This document shows positions 1-10,359 of a stretch of DNA of 64,000 bases, piece after piece (within the stretch, counting starts at the first letter, position 1; each line of letters opens with the position of its first letter). The stretch is from contig CM049313.1 of assembly GCA_026874595.1 (NCBI GenBank), positions 17,357,508-17,421,507 on the forward strand, read 5' to 3'. The position numbers and the translations under genes are program-made. Origin of the DNA: Sipunculus nudus. Its lineage: Eukaryota; Annelida; Sipuncula; Golfingiida; Sipunculidae. The notes beneath the pieces were generated by a model. The model was not told where the DNA came from and ran no database searches. It was given only the letters and a program-made list of their open reading frames with translations.

Positions 1-99
1 GTTAGTATAGTGCTAGACTTAATGACCAAATAATTTTATATCCAGGTCATTTACATATAATATCATTTTATATCAGTGCATGCAATCGTCTTTTCTCAC

Positions 100-187
100 C
101 TTCCTGAACTACTCGACAGATGGCGCCAGCGGCAAGAAAGAATGTGCACAAATCTGCCTTACGGCACATCAGTGAACCACCAATGGT
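100..187 (-). CDS. Probable oxidase exon 11 (FAD domain)
   Basis: Encodes TIGGSLMCRKADLCTFFLAA then GAICRVVQE, between acceptor CTGCAG and donor GAAG|GTGAG. The (S/T)(I/L)GGNLM… pattern with a trailing …VGA is the expected next FAD-domain block. Its incoming phase (0) does not match the outgoing phase of exon 10 (1), so a short exon of some 20-25 codons is probably missing between 188 and 1982. I could not find it by eye. Confidence 0.55.
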
Positions 188-708
188 CTGCAGACAGTAA
201 AACCAAATGTACATTAAATCAGTCAAATCGATTTAATGTGTTAGAAAATTATAATAGAAAAAAAAACAAGTCGGATTATTCTTAGAGAATATGCTGGTGT
301 TTTACTTGACATATCGGGACATAATAGATTTATATGGTTATAAAATAAATGTGAAATCTTATGCTAACTGAAAGAGTAATTTTGGATTAATTCGAACTTC
401 TATCGAAGATTTAAAGTTATTAAAAGCCATGAACTATGCAATCTTACTGCCATGTTTCTTGTTTGTTGTCCTCCAAACTGTCTTGTCACATTCAATAAAG
501 CCTCTAGTGAGTGAAGGTCGCCTTAAAATAATCCATATTAAAGCTGTAAGTATGAATATTTTTTAAAATCAACAAATGTCCCATTCCGCTCAGCTGAACC
601 TTACACACTTCTTAAAGGGTATAGCATTTAAATATAAGCCACGGTCACTTATATGTGTGTTAACAAGGAGGGAGAGTGCCTGATTACATGATAATGGTTA
701 CAATTCTT

Positions 709-743
<35 letters not shown>
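188..743. other. Intron, no further feature recognised
   Basis: AT-rich intron sequence between the proposed last exons of the oxidase gene. It ends in a (TA)n tract at about 711-743. A GT-flanked stretch near 480-545 was inspected as a possible exon, but its minus frames stop quickly. Confidence 0.4.
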
Positions 744-747
<4 letters not shown>

Positions 748-1518
748 ACGGCTCCGATAACACGTATTATATTATCAGGTATAACTGAATTGCTTGGCAG
801 GTATCATATCATCAGCTTGGCCTAACTGGTCAATGAATTGCCCCGCAGTTGCCTTGGTTGCCTTTTTGCTTGGTTCCTCATTACTCAATCGGTTTTCCGT
901 TGTTCCTATTGTTTTCATTCGGACAATGACACGGACCGCGACGCGAACCCTGCCAAGCCTCAGTCTCGTGACACAGAGAACTTGTCAGTATTCGTTCTCT
1001 GCTTGGCAGGTAAGGACCGTTTTTACTAAACTCTTAAACTGCGATAAACTTTATCATTTAGCCAATTCATTACTTTCAGTATATCACGTACGTACTATCA
1101 TGTAAACTGTATATTCCATATACTAATTGCACACGTTACTGGTAAATTCATACTTGTTGTACGCATGGATATTTGTATTCATGGTAATATGCAACGATAT
1201 CTTAAAATGTGGTTCCAAAATATATAGGCTCATTTGTATAATATGTAACGTGTTTTCTTGTGTAATGAATACCAAGAAATGTGCAAATGTATATTCTGTA
1301 TATTTCATGCCATTTATTGTATTTTTGCACCATATAGAAATGTTTATATGAAATGTTTAATGTGAGTATTCGTTCTCTGCTTGGCAGGGACTCCGGCTTG
1401 GAGGACTCCAGATTTGTATATATATACGGCTGAATAAACACTTTTATATATATATACATCGCCTTGCCTCGCTTTTCACTCACGCCGGGTGACTTTGGCT
1501 CTTGCGGGGAACACCCGT

Positions 1519-1522
<4 letters not shown>
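744..1522 (+). mobile_element. Candidate solo LTR inside a (TA)n tract
   Basis: A 779-bp block begins TGTAACGG and ends CCGTTACA, the short inverted TG…CA ends typical of LTRs. It interrupts a (TA)n microsatellite on both sides. An AATAAA lies at 1433-1438, and a GC-richer stretch follows towards the end, as in an R-U5 region. A 23-bp direct repeat (988-1010 and 1366-1388) flanks an AT-rich 355-bp segment inside it. No internal retrotransposon coding was seen, so a solo LTR is the simplest reading; the superfamily is not determined. Confidence 0.5.

Positions 1523-1566
<44 letters not shown>
1523..1566. repeat. (TA)n microsatellite
   Basis: Run of about 22 TA units directly abutting the LTR-like block; the matching half is at 711-743. 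Confidence 0.95.
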
Positions 1567-1982
1567 CGAAAAAACAGACATGAAAGTGTATTTACAGAAA
1601 CATGGAGAAAAAGGATTATTAAATAATAAAGCTTATGACATCTCGTTCCACTTGTGTACTCAAAATCATCATTTTGCCTCGTGGCTAGCAGACCATAGGT
1701 CACTACACTCTTTTGGGATATCCAATTTCACGTATATGAACAAGAACTTTCCTTTTAGTTGTAGGTTTCTAGAATGAACGGTTACAATTCGTGCCCTGTT
1801 AACGGAAGACTAGACAGCCCAGACGACAAGACAGACGCAGTCTATCGCTACAGTGCAGGTGACTTACCATAAGCTGCGCTATAAACATATGTACAAATTC
1901 TCTCTCTCTCCCTCTCTCCTATAACATGAACGTTGACTATATCGGTGATATAATATAATAAAGGTAGTTAAGCACATCATAC

Positions 1983-2132
1983 CACTTCCCTGCTTTAATT
2001 TGTGCATCTCATCTTCCAGTCTGGTCACTGATGTTCCCGCTCCGATTTCCAGCATATTGTCACCAAGCTTGACATATTGCAGTTCCAAGATTGAATTGAG
2101 ACAGATGTATTTTCCAATATCCTTTTGTTTCC
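1983..2132 (-). CDS. Oxidase exon 10 (FAD domain)
   Basis: Encodes GKQKDIGKYICLNSILELQ then YVKLGDNMLEIGAGTSVTRL and EDEMHKLKQGS. EL..V.....L.IGAGTS(L/V)TRL fits the FAD-domain strand pattern. The acceptor (GTTATAG) agrees with exon 9 phase. The donor (AGTG|GTATGA) is my best choice, and a GT 3 bp earlier is also possible. Confidence 0.7.
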
Positions 2133-2480
2133 CTATAACAATCAAATTCACGAGTGATATATACAGGAAGTAATTTATTTTTTATTTTTTTTTAAAGAAT
2201 AGGTCAGTAGTCTGTAGTCGGCAAAGCCTTCAGAACGATGAAAGTGAAAAATACATGAAAAATGATCTGTTATTTTCTTTTACGACTTTCAGATTTCAAT
2301 CATTGTGGACACGGGCCAGAAAAATCAGATGCCGACGCCATTATAACACTTGAGTTAAACTGTTTTTTTTATATAGAAATTTCATCATATTGCATTTCAG
2401 AATATAGTAGGGTTATAATTTCGGATATCCTGCTACGAAGTCTACGCAGTAACCGTTAAGAAGACTATAGGTAAATAAAT

Positions 2481-2485
<5 letters not shown>

Positions 2486-2530
<45 letters not shown>
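2486..2530. repeat. (TA)n microsatellite next to a GC-rich block
   Basis: About 21 TA units, followed at 2531-2620 by an unusually GC-rich stretch (GGCGCCGGTCGGGGGTAGCC…), like the other TA tracts here that abut inserted elements. The block itself was not identified. Confidence 0.9.
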
Positions 2531-2531
<1 letters not shown>

Positions 2532-2904
2532 GGTTACAGCCATGCCAATCGGCGCCGGTCGGGGGTAGCCGGGACAGGTTTCTGCCGGCCGGTACAGGGC
2601 TAACATTTGGAACCCACTGACCTGCACGTTATTACCCCGAAATGCATAAGTTTGCTTACAAAAACAAATAAATCGAGCGCCAAAATAAATATAAAAATAA
2701 TTATATCACATAGAACAACGCAAAAAATAAATCTTACCTATTCCGAAACCGAGTTTGTGCACCTTGTGTAAATACCAGATATTATCATAATTTATGCGTA
2801 ATGAAAAGGGGAAATACCCGGAATCCCTTGTGATCTGACTACCTTAGCATGCTTCGCCAATATCCGTTAAAGTAGCCGGCACTCAAATTTGTCTAGCTAC
2901 AACC

Positions 2905-2905
<1 letters not shown>

Positions 2906-2951
<46 letters not shown>

Positions 2952-2972
2952 TATATATGTGTGTGTGTGTGT
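2906..2972. repeat. (TA)n / (TG)n microsatellite
   Basis: Interrupted TA run passing into a short TG run. The rest of 2640-3560 holds ordinary AT-rich intron sequence. Confidence 0.9.
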
Positions 2973-3569
2973 ATATTCATCTACCTTTAGGAAACGTGAG
3001 TCTAAACCATAATTGTCTATATACCTCTGTTTTTGGTTAATGTACGTCTTTTTGCATATGGAGTATGCTCGTCCAAGAAGATTGCGGGATATAATCAGAC
3101 TCTATGTTCACACTCATCAATAAGGTTATAGTCGATTACAGTGCCGAGAATAACAAAAAAGTGTAATTATAGTTGATACAAAACCATATGTTCTAAACAC
3201 TTTTCATGGTCAGTATAGGTGAGGGCACATTCTTATTGTAGAGGTAACAACCATTGTTCGATTCTAACTCGTTTTAATCCTAGACTAATTGTCTAATTGT
3301 GTTCATGGTAACACAGAGTATGCAATTTAACAGTTTTAAAATGATGTTATATTATCCAACTGGCTTATTATTTTAATACACCTGTAGCATGAATGGCATA
3401 TTAATACCCCGTACAACGACATTACACAAAACGTTTTTCAAATGAATGTGCAATGGATGTTTTTTTCATGTTTGATATATTCAGTTTATTTCAGGCTCAC
3501 GATAAAGATACTCACATGTTTATTTAAATGTTATAAATGAAATAGAGAACAGTAGTAATTCATCCAAAC

Positions 3570-3711
3570 CTCTGCCTGTATTTCCAGCGACAAGGTTAGC
3601 GTTCGGGTGACTTGCTCGCTGGTTCAGTAATTCTTCAAGCGTGGCTGGCTGGAACCAGGTCACACCGTCTCGTGTTACCTCAAACCCTCTTTTGTACAGA
3701 GCCTGGTCCAG
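3570..3711 (-). CDS. Oxidase exon 9 (start of FAD domain)
   Basis: Encodes LDQALYKRGFEVTRDGVTW then FQPATLEELLNQRASHPNAN and LVAGNTGR. The TW…P.TL.ELL pattern and the LV.GNT loop are the flavin-binding start of the family. Acceptor TGTTACAG, donor AGAG|GTTTGG; ends in phase 1. Confidence 0.92.
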
Positions 3712-3750
3712 CTGTAACATATTTTTTACATGTCTGATCCATAATTAAGC

Positions 3751-4040
3751 TGGGTATCGCCTAAAATTTTCCTACTGCAATATATTGTAATGTGTGGCAG
3801 CGTATTGCGATATGTGATTCTATAGTTTCAATGTATTAAATTTATTGGAAATGCGTGTTATATATATATTTATATATATTTACAAATATTATATATATAT
3901 TGTATATACTTAATTGTTATTATTCTGATTATTATTCATGCAAATAAGTTTATTTCAAACAAAATATAACAGTATTACTTACTAAAGTACATAGTAAGTA
4001 TTTACTTGTTGTTGACAGTAATCAAACAAACATTAAAAAG
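3751..4040. repeat. Dispersed repeat, copy 1
   Basis: Shares two ordered blocks with 39047-39740: a TATCGCCTAAAAT…GCAATATA…TGTGGYAGCGT block and, further on, AGTTTATTTCA…AGTATTTACTT(G/A)TTGTTGACAG. Spacing differs (about 190 against 620 bp) because the second copy carries extra sequence. Nature unknown; probably an old DNA transposon fragment. Confidence 0.5.
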
Positions 4041-4369
4041 CAAAGTTTTCTTTAAGCATTACTTGTACAAATAGAGTTAAAGAATTCTGGAGAGTGGTTT
4101 AGCACAGAGATGCACAGATTGTGTGTACAATCAGAGCCATTTACCACATTGCAAGACTGCCGTTCTTAAACAAAAAACTGTCAACTTGACACGATCTTCC
4201 TACAGTTATAATAAAATACGAGGAGAGATTATTGAAAATTACTAATCATTATGAATATGGTCAGCACTTCTTTCTTTTTGCTGTATGGAAATATTTCTCC
4301 TATAATAAAAGGTCATCGAGCAGACATGCAAATTTCATGGGACGGACCTTTTATCTTTAGTATGTCTGG

Positions 4370-4620
4370 CCAACCATGCATATTGTAGGAGAAACAGGCG
4401 GATATTTTAGAAGTAGCAGACAGATATTGTAGGTGTAGCTGTAAGAGTATACTTTTGCAGGTAAAAAGTATAGGTGTAGAAAGCGCATGTTCTAGGTGCA
4501 TAAGGCAGGTATTGTAGGAGGCAGATATGTAGGTGCAGCGGGCAGTTCTGTTAGGAGCATCAGAATGATACTGAAACAAGCAGATAGTGTAGGAGCAGCA
4601 GACTGGTATTACAGGAGAAA
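4370..4620. repeat. Degenerate ~28-30-bp tandem repeat
   Basis: Roughly eight imperfect units on the theme GTAGGWGCAGCAGACWGRTATT in the intron between oxidase exons 8 and 9. Unlike the two larger minisatellites of this gene, it does not resemble the neighbouring exons. Confidence 0.6.
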
Positions 4621-4696
4621 GAGATACTCATAAAAATTAAGCCTACAGATGTACAGTTTCTCTTTTTTTTTGCAGAATGACATACATCAAATTTAC

Positions 4697-4765
4697 CTGG
4701 AGCTCACTTGGGAAAATCAGTTCCTGCGAAGGGTCGTATGGACACACTGTAGAAGGTCTCAGTTT
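4697..4765 (-). CDS. Oxidase exon 8 (linker end)
   Basis: Encodes KLRPSTVCPYDPSQELIFPS followed by ELQ, 23 codons, phase 0 at both ends. The (Y/L)DP(S/T)QELIFPSEL segment is the conserved entry to the FAD domain in XDH and AOX. Acceptor TTCGTCAG, donor CAG|GTAAAT. Confidence 0.9.
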
Positions 4766-5137
4766 CTGACGAAGAAAACATAAATTTATCAAAGTAACAT
4801 TCTGAAAATCACGTTTTATATTGGATAAAATTACGTTTTTTTATATTGTATAAAATGTATTTCCAAACATCATGTCATGATTAAGAAATATTCTACATCG
4901 TTGCTTATATAAAACAATAAAAGGGTTTCTGAAAATCAAGAACCCCGAAAAGCAACCAGGCATATTGACTATTTCAAAGAGAGAGAAAGCCCTTGATTTT
5001 GCCGTAAGGGTTTAAGAAGTCAGAGTAACCCAAACCAGGCTGGCTAGGATTTCAGATAAACGCGTTTAGTGACTTCTGTTATAGTGTTTTTTTCCAATAA
5101 CCTTCTTTTACGGTAATGCAATTGAAAATAACATTAC

Positions 5138-5209
5138 CTGCAGTCGGGTCTTCTTCGTTTTGAGCTCCTTCTGTTGACAGCATTCATCTCCGAGGGGACA
5201 GGGAGAATC
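5138..5209 (-). CDS. Oxidase exon 7 (linker)
   Basis: Encodes DSPCPLGDECCQQKELKTK then KTRLQ, exactly 24 codons. It falls in the variable, cysteine-rich linker between the iron-sulphur and FAD domains. Support comes from clean splice sites (TTTCTCAG, CAG|GTAATG) and from phase agreement rather than from conservation. Confidence 0.8.
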
Positions 5210-5392
5210 CTGAGAAACAACACATTATACTTAAAATTTGGGCGGTCAAATTTTTCAAAATAAAACTTAAGGTATGATCCTTTGAAGTACATAGTGAAAT
5301 GCTGAACAGTTTTAACATTAAGCTGAACAATAAGCTCCTCGAATTTCAGTGTTTATCTTGATAAGTTCGTGAAGAAGCCTTTGGGTCGTTAC

Positions 5393-5454
5393 CTTTGAGA
5401 AAGTAGAGAAGCCTTCCAGTATCGGCCTGTACCCCGTGCAACGGCATAGGTTTC
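5393..5454 (-). CDS. Oxidase exon 6 (cysteines 147 and 149)
   Basis: Encodes (G)[20 protein letters not shown]. The CRCTGYRPI motif supplies the last two ligands of the cluster that contacts the molybdopterin domain. Acceptor TCTTCAG, donor AAAG|GTAACG; begins in phase 1 and ends in phase 0, consistent with both neighbours. Confidence 0.93.
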
Positions 5455-5688
5455 CTGAAGAAAATAAAAAGGCTATCGCTTTACATAATTTTTAAAAAAT
5501 TCATATTTAAAGTTTCCATTTAATAACAACGTAAAAAGGAATTTCATTTTACAATAAATCACATAGCCACATGTCATGAAGTTTATGAATTAACATGAGT
5601 AATTTAGATATAGCAAGTTGATCATTATGAAATTATTTTTCATTGATTTTTATACATTATTAACATGATATGCCAGTGTTACAAATAC

Positions 5689-5815
5689 CTTCTATAGCTC
5701 TCTTGATCTCTTTTTCTGTTGGTTTTGGGTTGTTACGTAGTAAAGTGTACATGCTCATGACCATTCCAGGACTACAGAACCCACATTGCGTACCGTGGAA
5801 CAGAGCCAAGCGCTC
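5689..5815 (-). CDS. Oxidase exon 5 (2Fe-2S cysteines 112 and 115)
   Basis: Encodes [19 protein letters not shown] then [19 protein letters not shown] and RAIE. GTQCGFC(S/T)PG is the hallmark of the all-helical 2Fe-2S domain in XDH and AOX; its two Cys are cluster ligands. Acceptor TTGCAG, donor GAAG|GTATT, ends in phase 1. The exon start is the template of the adjacent minisatellite. Confidence 0.93.
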
Positions 5816-6630
5816 CTGCAAGTACATAATAACGTGTACATGACCACTACTATCAAAGGACTACAGAACCCACACTGTGTACCGTGGAACAGAGCCTGGC
5901 GCTCCTGAAAGTTAAGAATAACGTGTACATTACCACGACTATCCAGGATTACAGAACCTACACTGTGTACCGTGGAACAGAGTCATGTGCTACTGTAAGT
6001 ACATCAGAACGTGTACAAGACCATGACCTTCACAGGACTACAGTAGCCGCACAGCGTCCTGTGGGACAAACCCAGGCGTCCGTGTAAGTACATAAGATAG
6101 TGTACATGACCATGACTATCCCGGCACTTCAGCACCCGCACTGTGTACTAATGAACAGAGCCAGGCGCTCCTTTAAGTATATAATAACCTGTACATGATC
6201 AGGACCATCCCAGGACTACAGAACCCGTACTCTGTATCGTGCAGCAGAGACAGGTATTCCTGTAAGCACATAATAAATTGTAGATGGCCATGAATATCTC
6301 AGGACTACAGAACCCACAATGTGTAACGTGGAAAAGACCCAGGCGCTCTTTTAAGTACATAATAACGTGTACATGACCACGACTATCCCATAACTACGGA
6401 AGGCGCACAGCGTCCGTGGAACAGAGCCAGGCGCTCGTGTTAGTAAATAACATCGAGTACATGACCAAGACTATCCCAGGACTACAGAACCCGCCCTGTG
6501 TACTATAGAACAGAGCCAGGCGATCCTGTAAGTAAATAATATCCAAAACGTGAACATAACCATGACCATTCCAAGACTACAGAACCCGTACTGTGTGTAC
6601 CGTCGAATAAAGCCAGAACCACAAGCGTAT
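5816..6630 (-). repeat. Minisatellite built from the exon 5 acceptor and exon start
   Basis: About nine extra tandem units of ~89 bp follow the real exon 5 boundary on the plus-strand map (upstream in the gene). On the minus strand each has TATGTACTTACAG then GAGCGCCTGGCTCTGTTCC… through …TACACAGTGTGGGTTCTGTA and ends near GTACACGT. So each unit is the splice acceptor plus ~70 bases of exon 5, including the codons for the cluster motif GTQCGFC. Several copies have lost the frame or the AG. The unit length is not a multiple of three. Confidence 0.9.
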
Positions 6631-7359
6631 GCGTAAAAGAGAGAGAACGAGCGAAACCAAGGTCATCTTTCCTATATACGTTCCGAAGTCTGCCGCAAAT
6701 GCTTCTCTTGTTATTTCTCTCCTACGGCGTTTATAAAGCTACGTTTAATTGACACTTTTTATGCAGATTGCTGAAATAAAACCCGGTAATAAACGCAATG
6801 GCCTTAAATTTGCGTGCATTGCGTACTTATTTTCAAAGGTCACATGCCTCCAGGATAATATATTCGTAAGACAACGAGCCAACAAACATTTTAAAGATGG
6901 CACGTCGTTCCTACACCGCCCACCCAGAGGACTGAATTCTTCATGAGAGCTATTTTTTTCTCATGTTTCCGGTATGCTTATAACGGGTAAAAGAATGTCT
7001 TATTTGAAACTGATTAGAGGGTATATAATATTTAACATATACACACAAAAAATACACATACGCAAACAAGCATACAGATAACTCTTATAATTGATTCCCA
7101 CTGGTTCCTGATGTGGCGTAACATTATACTTTCAGTCACACTATTGAGCATTTATCGACTGTTTTGCGAGTGAAAACATAATTTTGTTGGTTGCATGCAT
7201 CAATTTTTCCTCATTTGACATACCCTCAGACATGCCATTCGCATATGAGATACACGCGCTCAGGTGTCCACATATAAGAACTATTAATAAACCACATCAT
7301 GACTTACAGTAATACGCTAGTGATCTATAATTTATTTGTTTTCCTAGTTGCTGTGTTAC
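6631..7359. other. Intron, no further feature recognised
   Basis: Single-copy-looking intron sequence between the exon 5 minisatellite and exon 4. Short ORFs here show no family resemblance. Confidence 0.4.
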
Positions 7360-7468
7360 CTGCACTGGATGAACCTTTTCTCTCGTGCTGCCGATCCCCT
7401 CAACGGTTGTGACGGCACATCCATGGAGAGAACATAGCGGTAATAAACAGGCTGTCACAGCACAGTGT
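7360..7468 (-). CDS. Oxidase exon 4 (fourth cysteine; source of a minisatellite)
   Basis: Encodes [17 protein letters not shown] then [20 protein letters not shown], strongly conserved in the family; Cys72 is the fourth ligand of this cluster. The acceptor is TATTTCAG|A and the exon ends in phase 0. Upstream in gene order, its acceptor and first ~45 bases are repeated about 17 times (7490-8690). In the unit nearest the real exon, the upstream reading frame hits a TGA, so read-through there would terminate. Confidence 0.92.
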
Positions 7469-7489
7469 CTGAAATATAACAACAATCAA

Positions 7490-8690
7490 AGAAGAGAACA
7501 GAGCGGTACTTGACAGGCTGTCAAAATAACAACAAAACAAGAAGAGAGCAGATCGGGAACTAAACAGGCTGTCAAAGCACAGTGTCTGTTATATAACAAC
7601 CCAAGAAGAGAGCAGATCGGGAACTAAACAGGATGTGACCAGCAGTGTCTGAAATATAACAACAAAATAAGGAGAGAGCAGAGCAAAATTATATAAAAAT
7701 GCTGTCACTGCACAGTGTCTGAAATATAACAGCAATCCAAGAAGAGAGCAGAGCGGTACTAAACAGTCTGTGACCAACAGAGAGTCTGTAATATAACAAC
7801 AAAACATGCAGATCGGAAAATAGAGAAGAGCGACACTATATTAACATGATGTCACAGCACAGTGTCTGAAATATAACAACAATCAAAGAAGAGAGCAGAG
7901 CGGCAAATAAACAGGCTCTAACAGGCTGTGACCAGCAGAGAGTCTGTACTATAACAACAAAACAAGGAGAGAGCAGAGAGAAACCATGTAAATATACTGT
8001 CTCAGCACAGTGTCTGCAAAATAACAACAAAACATGGAGAGAGCAGATCGGGAACTAAACAGGATCTAACAGCACAGTGTCTGTAACATAACAACAAAAC
8101 AAGGAGCGGACAGGGCGACACCATATAAACATACTGTCACAGCACAGTGTCTGAAATATAACAACAAAACACGGAGAGAGCAGAGATGTACTAAACATGC
8201 TGTCACAGCACAGAGTCTGAAATATATCAGTTGTCCAACAAGAGAGCAGATTGGAAGTAAACAGGATGTGACCAGCAGTGTCAGAAATAAACACCAAAAC
8301 AAGGAGAGAGCAGAACAAAACTATATAAAAATGCTCTCACAACATAGTATCTGAAATATAACAACAATCCAAGAATAGAGCAGAGCGGAACTAAACAGGC
8401 TGTGACCAGCAGAGTTTCTGTAATATAACCTCAAATCATGCAGATCGGAAACTAAAAAGGCTGTCAACGTACAGTGTCTGAAATATAACAACAAAACATG
8501 GAGAGAGCAATGCGGTAATAAATAGGCCGTCAAAGCACAATGCCAGAAATATAAATACAATCCATGGAGAAAACAGAGCGAAACTAAACAGGCTGACACG
8601 GCACAGCGTCTGAAATATAACAACACAACATAGAGCAGAGCGGTACTTAACAGACAGTCACAAGACAGTTTGTGGAATACAACGACAATT
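7490..8690 (-). repeat. Minisatellite built from the exon 4 acceptor and exon start
   Basis: About 17 tandem, diverged units averaging ~66-68 bp. On the minus strand each unit is roughly TTGTTGTTATATTTCAG followed by ACACTGTGCTGTGACAGCC… and …CTGCTCTCTCC, that is, the last ~19 intron bases plus the first ~47 bases of exon 4. Many units keep a usable-looking AG. The consensus unit is close to 66 bp (22 codons), so long open frames such as [14 protein letters not shown] run through several units; these are shadows of the exon, not separate genes. None of the copies carries the exon 4 donor. Confidence 0.9.
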
Positions 8691-9205
8691 ATCTTATACT
8701 TTCATTGTTATGTTCACAAGATAAATTTTCAGTATATAATTAGAAGGCTGTGCCATACAGCCGTGAATAACTCATAACCGAGTGCCTCCTCCATGTTATG
8801 GCCGGACCGTGTGGATAATTACCGCAGAGCATTCATAGGTTCGGTAGACACATGATAATCACAAGCCAAAATGGAGCTCTGAAGATTGGCATTCTTAGAT
8901 TAGGAAAAAAGAGAGTTCAAACTTTAAAAAAAATATAAGATTATTGAAATGACATTATTTTTACGGGCCCTGTGGTTTGCTGATGCAGATGGTTTATAAC
9001 CATACTTTAGCATTCCATCATGGGGTACGACCGTCTGTTTCCCTTCCTGTTAAATGCAACACAGAGTCATGAATACAATATTTTATAATATTATATATTG
9101 AATATATATTTTTCAATGCTATCTCTCATGCAGTTTCATAGTTTCTCAAAATATAACATTTAATCTAATAATCTGTAAAGTTATCATACGTAATTAATAA
9201 CGTAC

Positions 9206-9302
9206 CTGATCGTTTTGTCTTTCCAGTAAAAGCGTGACACCATGACAGTACACGCTCCGCACCCACCGGATCGACATGCGGATTTTGTTCCTGTCAGCTG
9301 TA
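9206..9302 (-). CDS. Oxidase exon 3 (2Fe-2S cysteines 42, 47, 50)
   Basis: Encodes LQLTGTKSACRSGGCGACT followed by VMVSRFYWKDKTI. Three cysteines in the C-x4-C-x2-C loop are the ligands of the plant-ferredoxin-type cluster. Where most family members read C-G-E-G-G-C, this reads C-R-S-G-G-C: the cysteines are intact but the Gly-Glu pair is replaced by Arg-Ser. A second possible acceptor 5 bp downstream would put the conserved motif out of frame, so CAATAG was chosen. Ends in phase 2. Confidence 0.88.
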
Positions 9303-9464
9303 CTATTGACAAGTAAAGAATTATGAATATGGTAGAAAATATATTTGTTTGTGTGTGATTTAGGTAGCCTTTTCAAACAGCTAATCGCAAATATAAAAGC
9401 TAATGCAATAAAGTGTTAAATTAATATCGAGTGATGAATCCCAGGGCAAATCTGAGCACTGGCT

Positions 9465-9700
9465 CCACGAGTCCGAGTCCAAGTTCGAGTTTTTGAGGTT
9501 CCAGTAAAAGTCCACCTTGTTCGAGTCTAAGGTCCGGGACCAGGTCCCACTCCAATTATGATATCTTAAATTAAAATACTATGTTAGTAGCTCGCACACG
9601 TATATAATATAACCTAGTTTAATATAATATGACATGATATGTGACACAAGTCCTGTATCGCAAGTCCTTAACTCCGAGTCCAGGACCCTCGAGTCTCCTA
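9465..9700. repeat. Degenerate (GAGTCC)n-type repeat
   Basis: Two blocks (about 9465-9550 and 9645-9700) rich in CGAGTCCGAGTCCAAG-like hexamers, separated by an AT-rich spacer. Low-complexity, in intron 2. Confidence 0.6.
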
Positions 9701-10359
9701 TTACTGTCAATATCATGCTGGAAATCTAGTCCTTTGAACATATACATATTTCTACTTGTATATATTTACCGACATGTTTCTCTTTCCTCTGTTCGTAGTG
9801 ACATTTATACGCTTTTTTTGTTCATGTTGGTGGGTGGAAAGCATGCGGGAAAAGAGATGTAGTTCGCTTTGTGCTGTTTGCTTAGGTTGTGGATTGTGTT
9901 TGTGTATATGCACAAGCTATATCTTTGAATGTTCTGAATCAATTCTATGAAATTTTGTGAAAGGATTGGCCATTGGCGAAAATAAGAACTTTCAATTCGG
10001 TGACATCAGTATGTGGATTTTAATCCAGGTCTACCCTGGTTTGCCTCTATGTGTATGATGTCACTTTTTTTCGTACAACATGTCATAAATTGATCCGCCC
10101 AAACTGTTAATATATTTTAGTTGTATGACCCTCTCTCTCACGAAATTTTATTTAAGTCAATTAAGATCCCTTTAAAACATTCCAAGGACAAAGAACGTAC
10201 CTTTATCTGAGTATACCTGTCTTTAAACGTTCTAAATGATTTTCATTAATATTTTTTTGGAAAGATTGGCAAAGTTATTTGTTTCCAGTCATATTAATAG
10301 TCGATATGACCAAATGTTTTCTATGAAAATAATTATTTAGTATTTAAGGGCAAGGATAC

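Noticed and set aside
7589-8626. Series of minus-strand ORFs with HCAVTACL / LCSLHG / LLLYFRH repeats
   Set aside because: They are readings through the exon 4-derived minisatellite, not separate genes; units lack start context, donors and a stable frame.
5816-8690. CRISPR-like arrays
   Set aside because: The units are contiguous diverged tandem repeats without unique spacers, in a eukaryotic intron, and explained by the adjoining exons.
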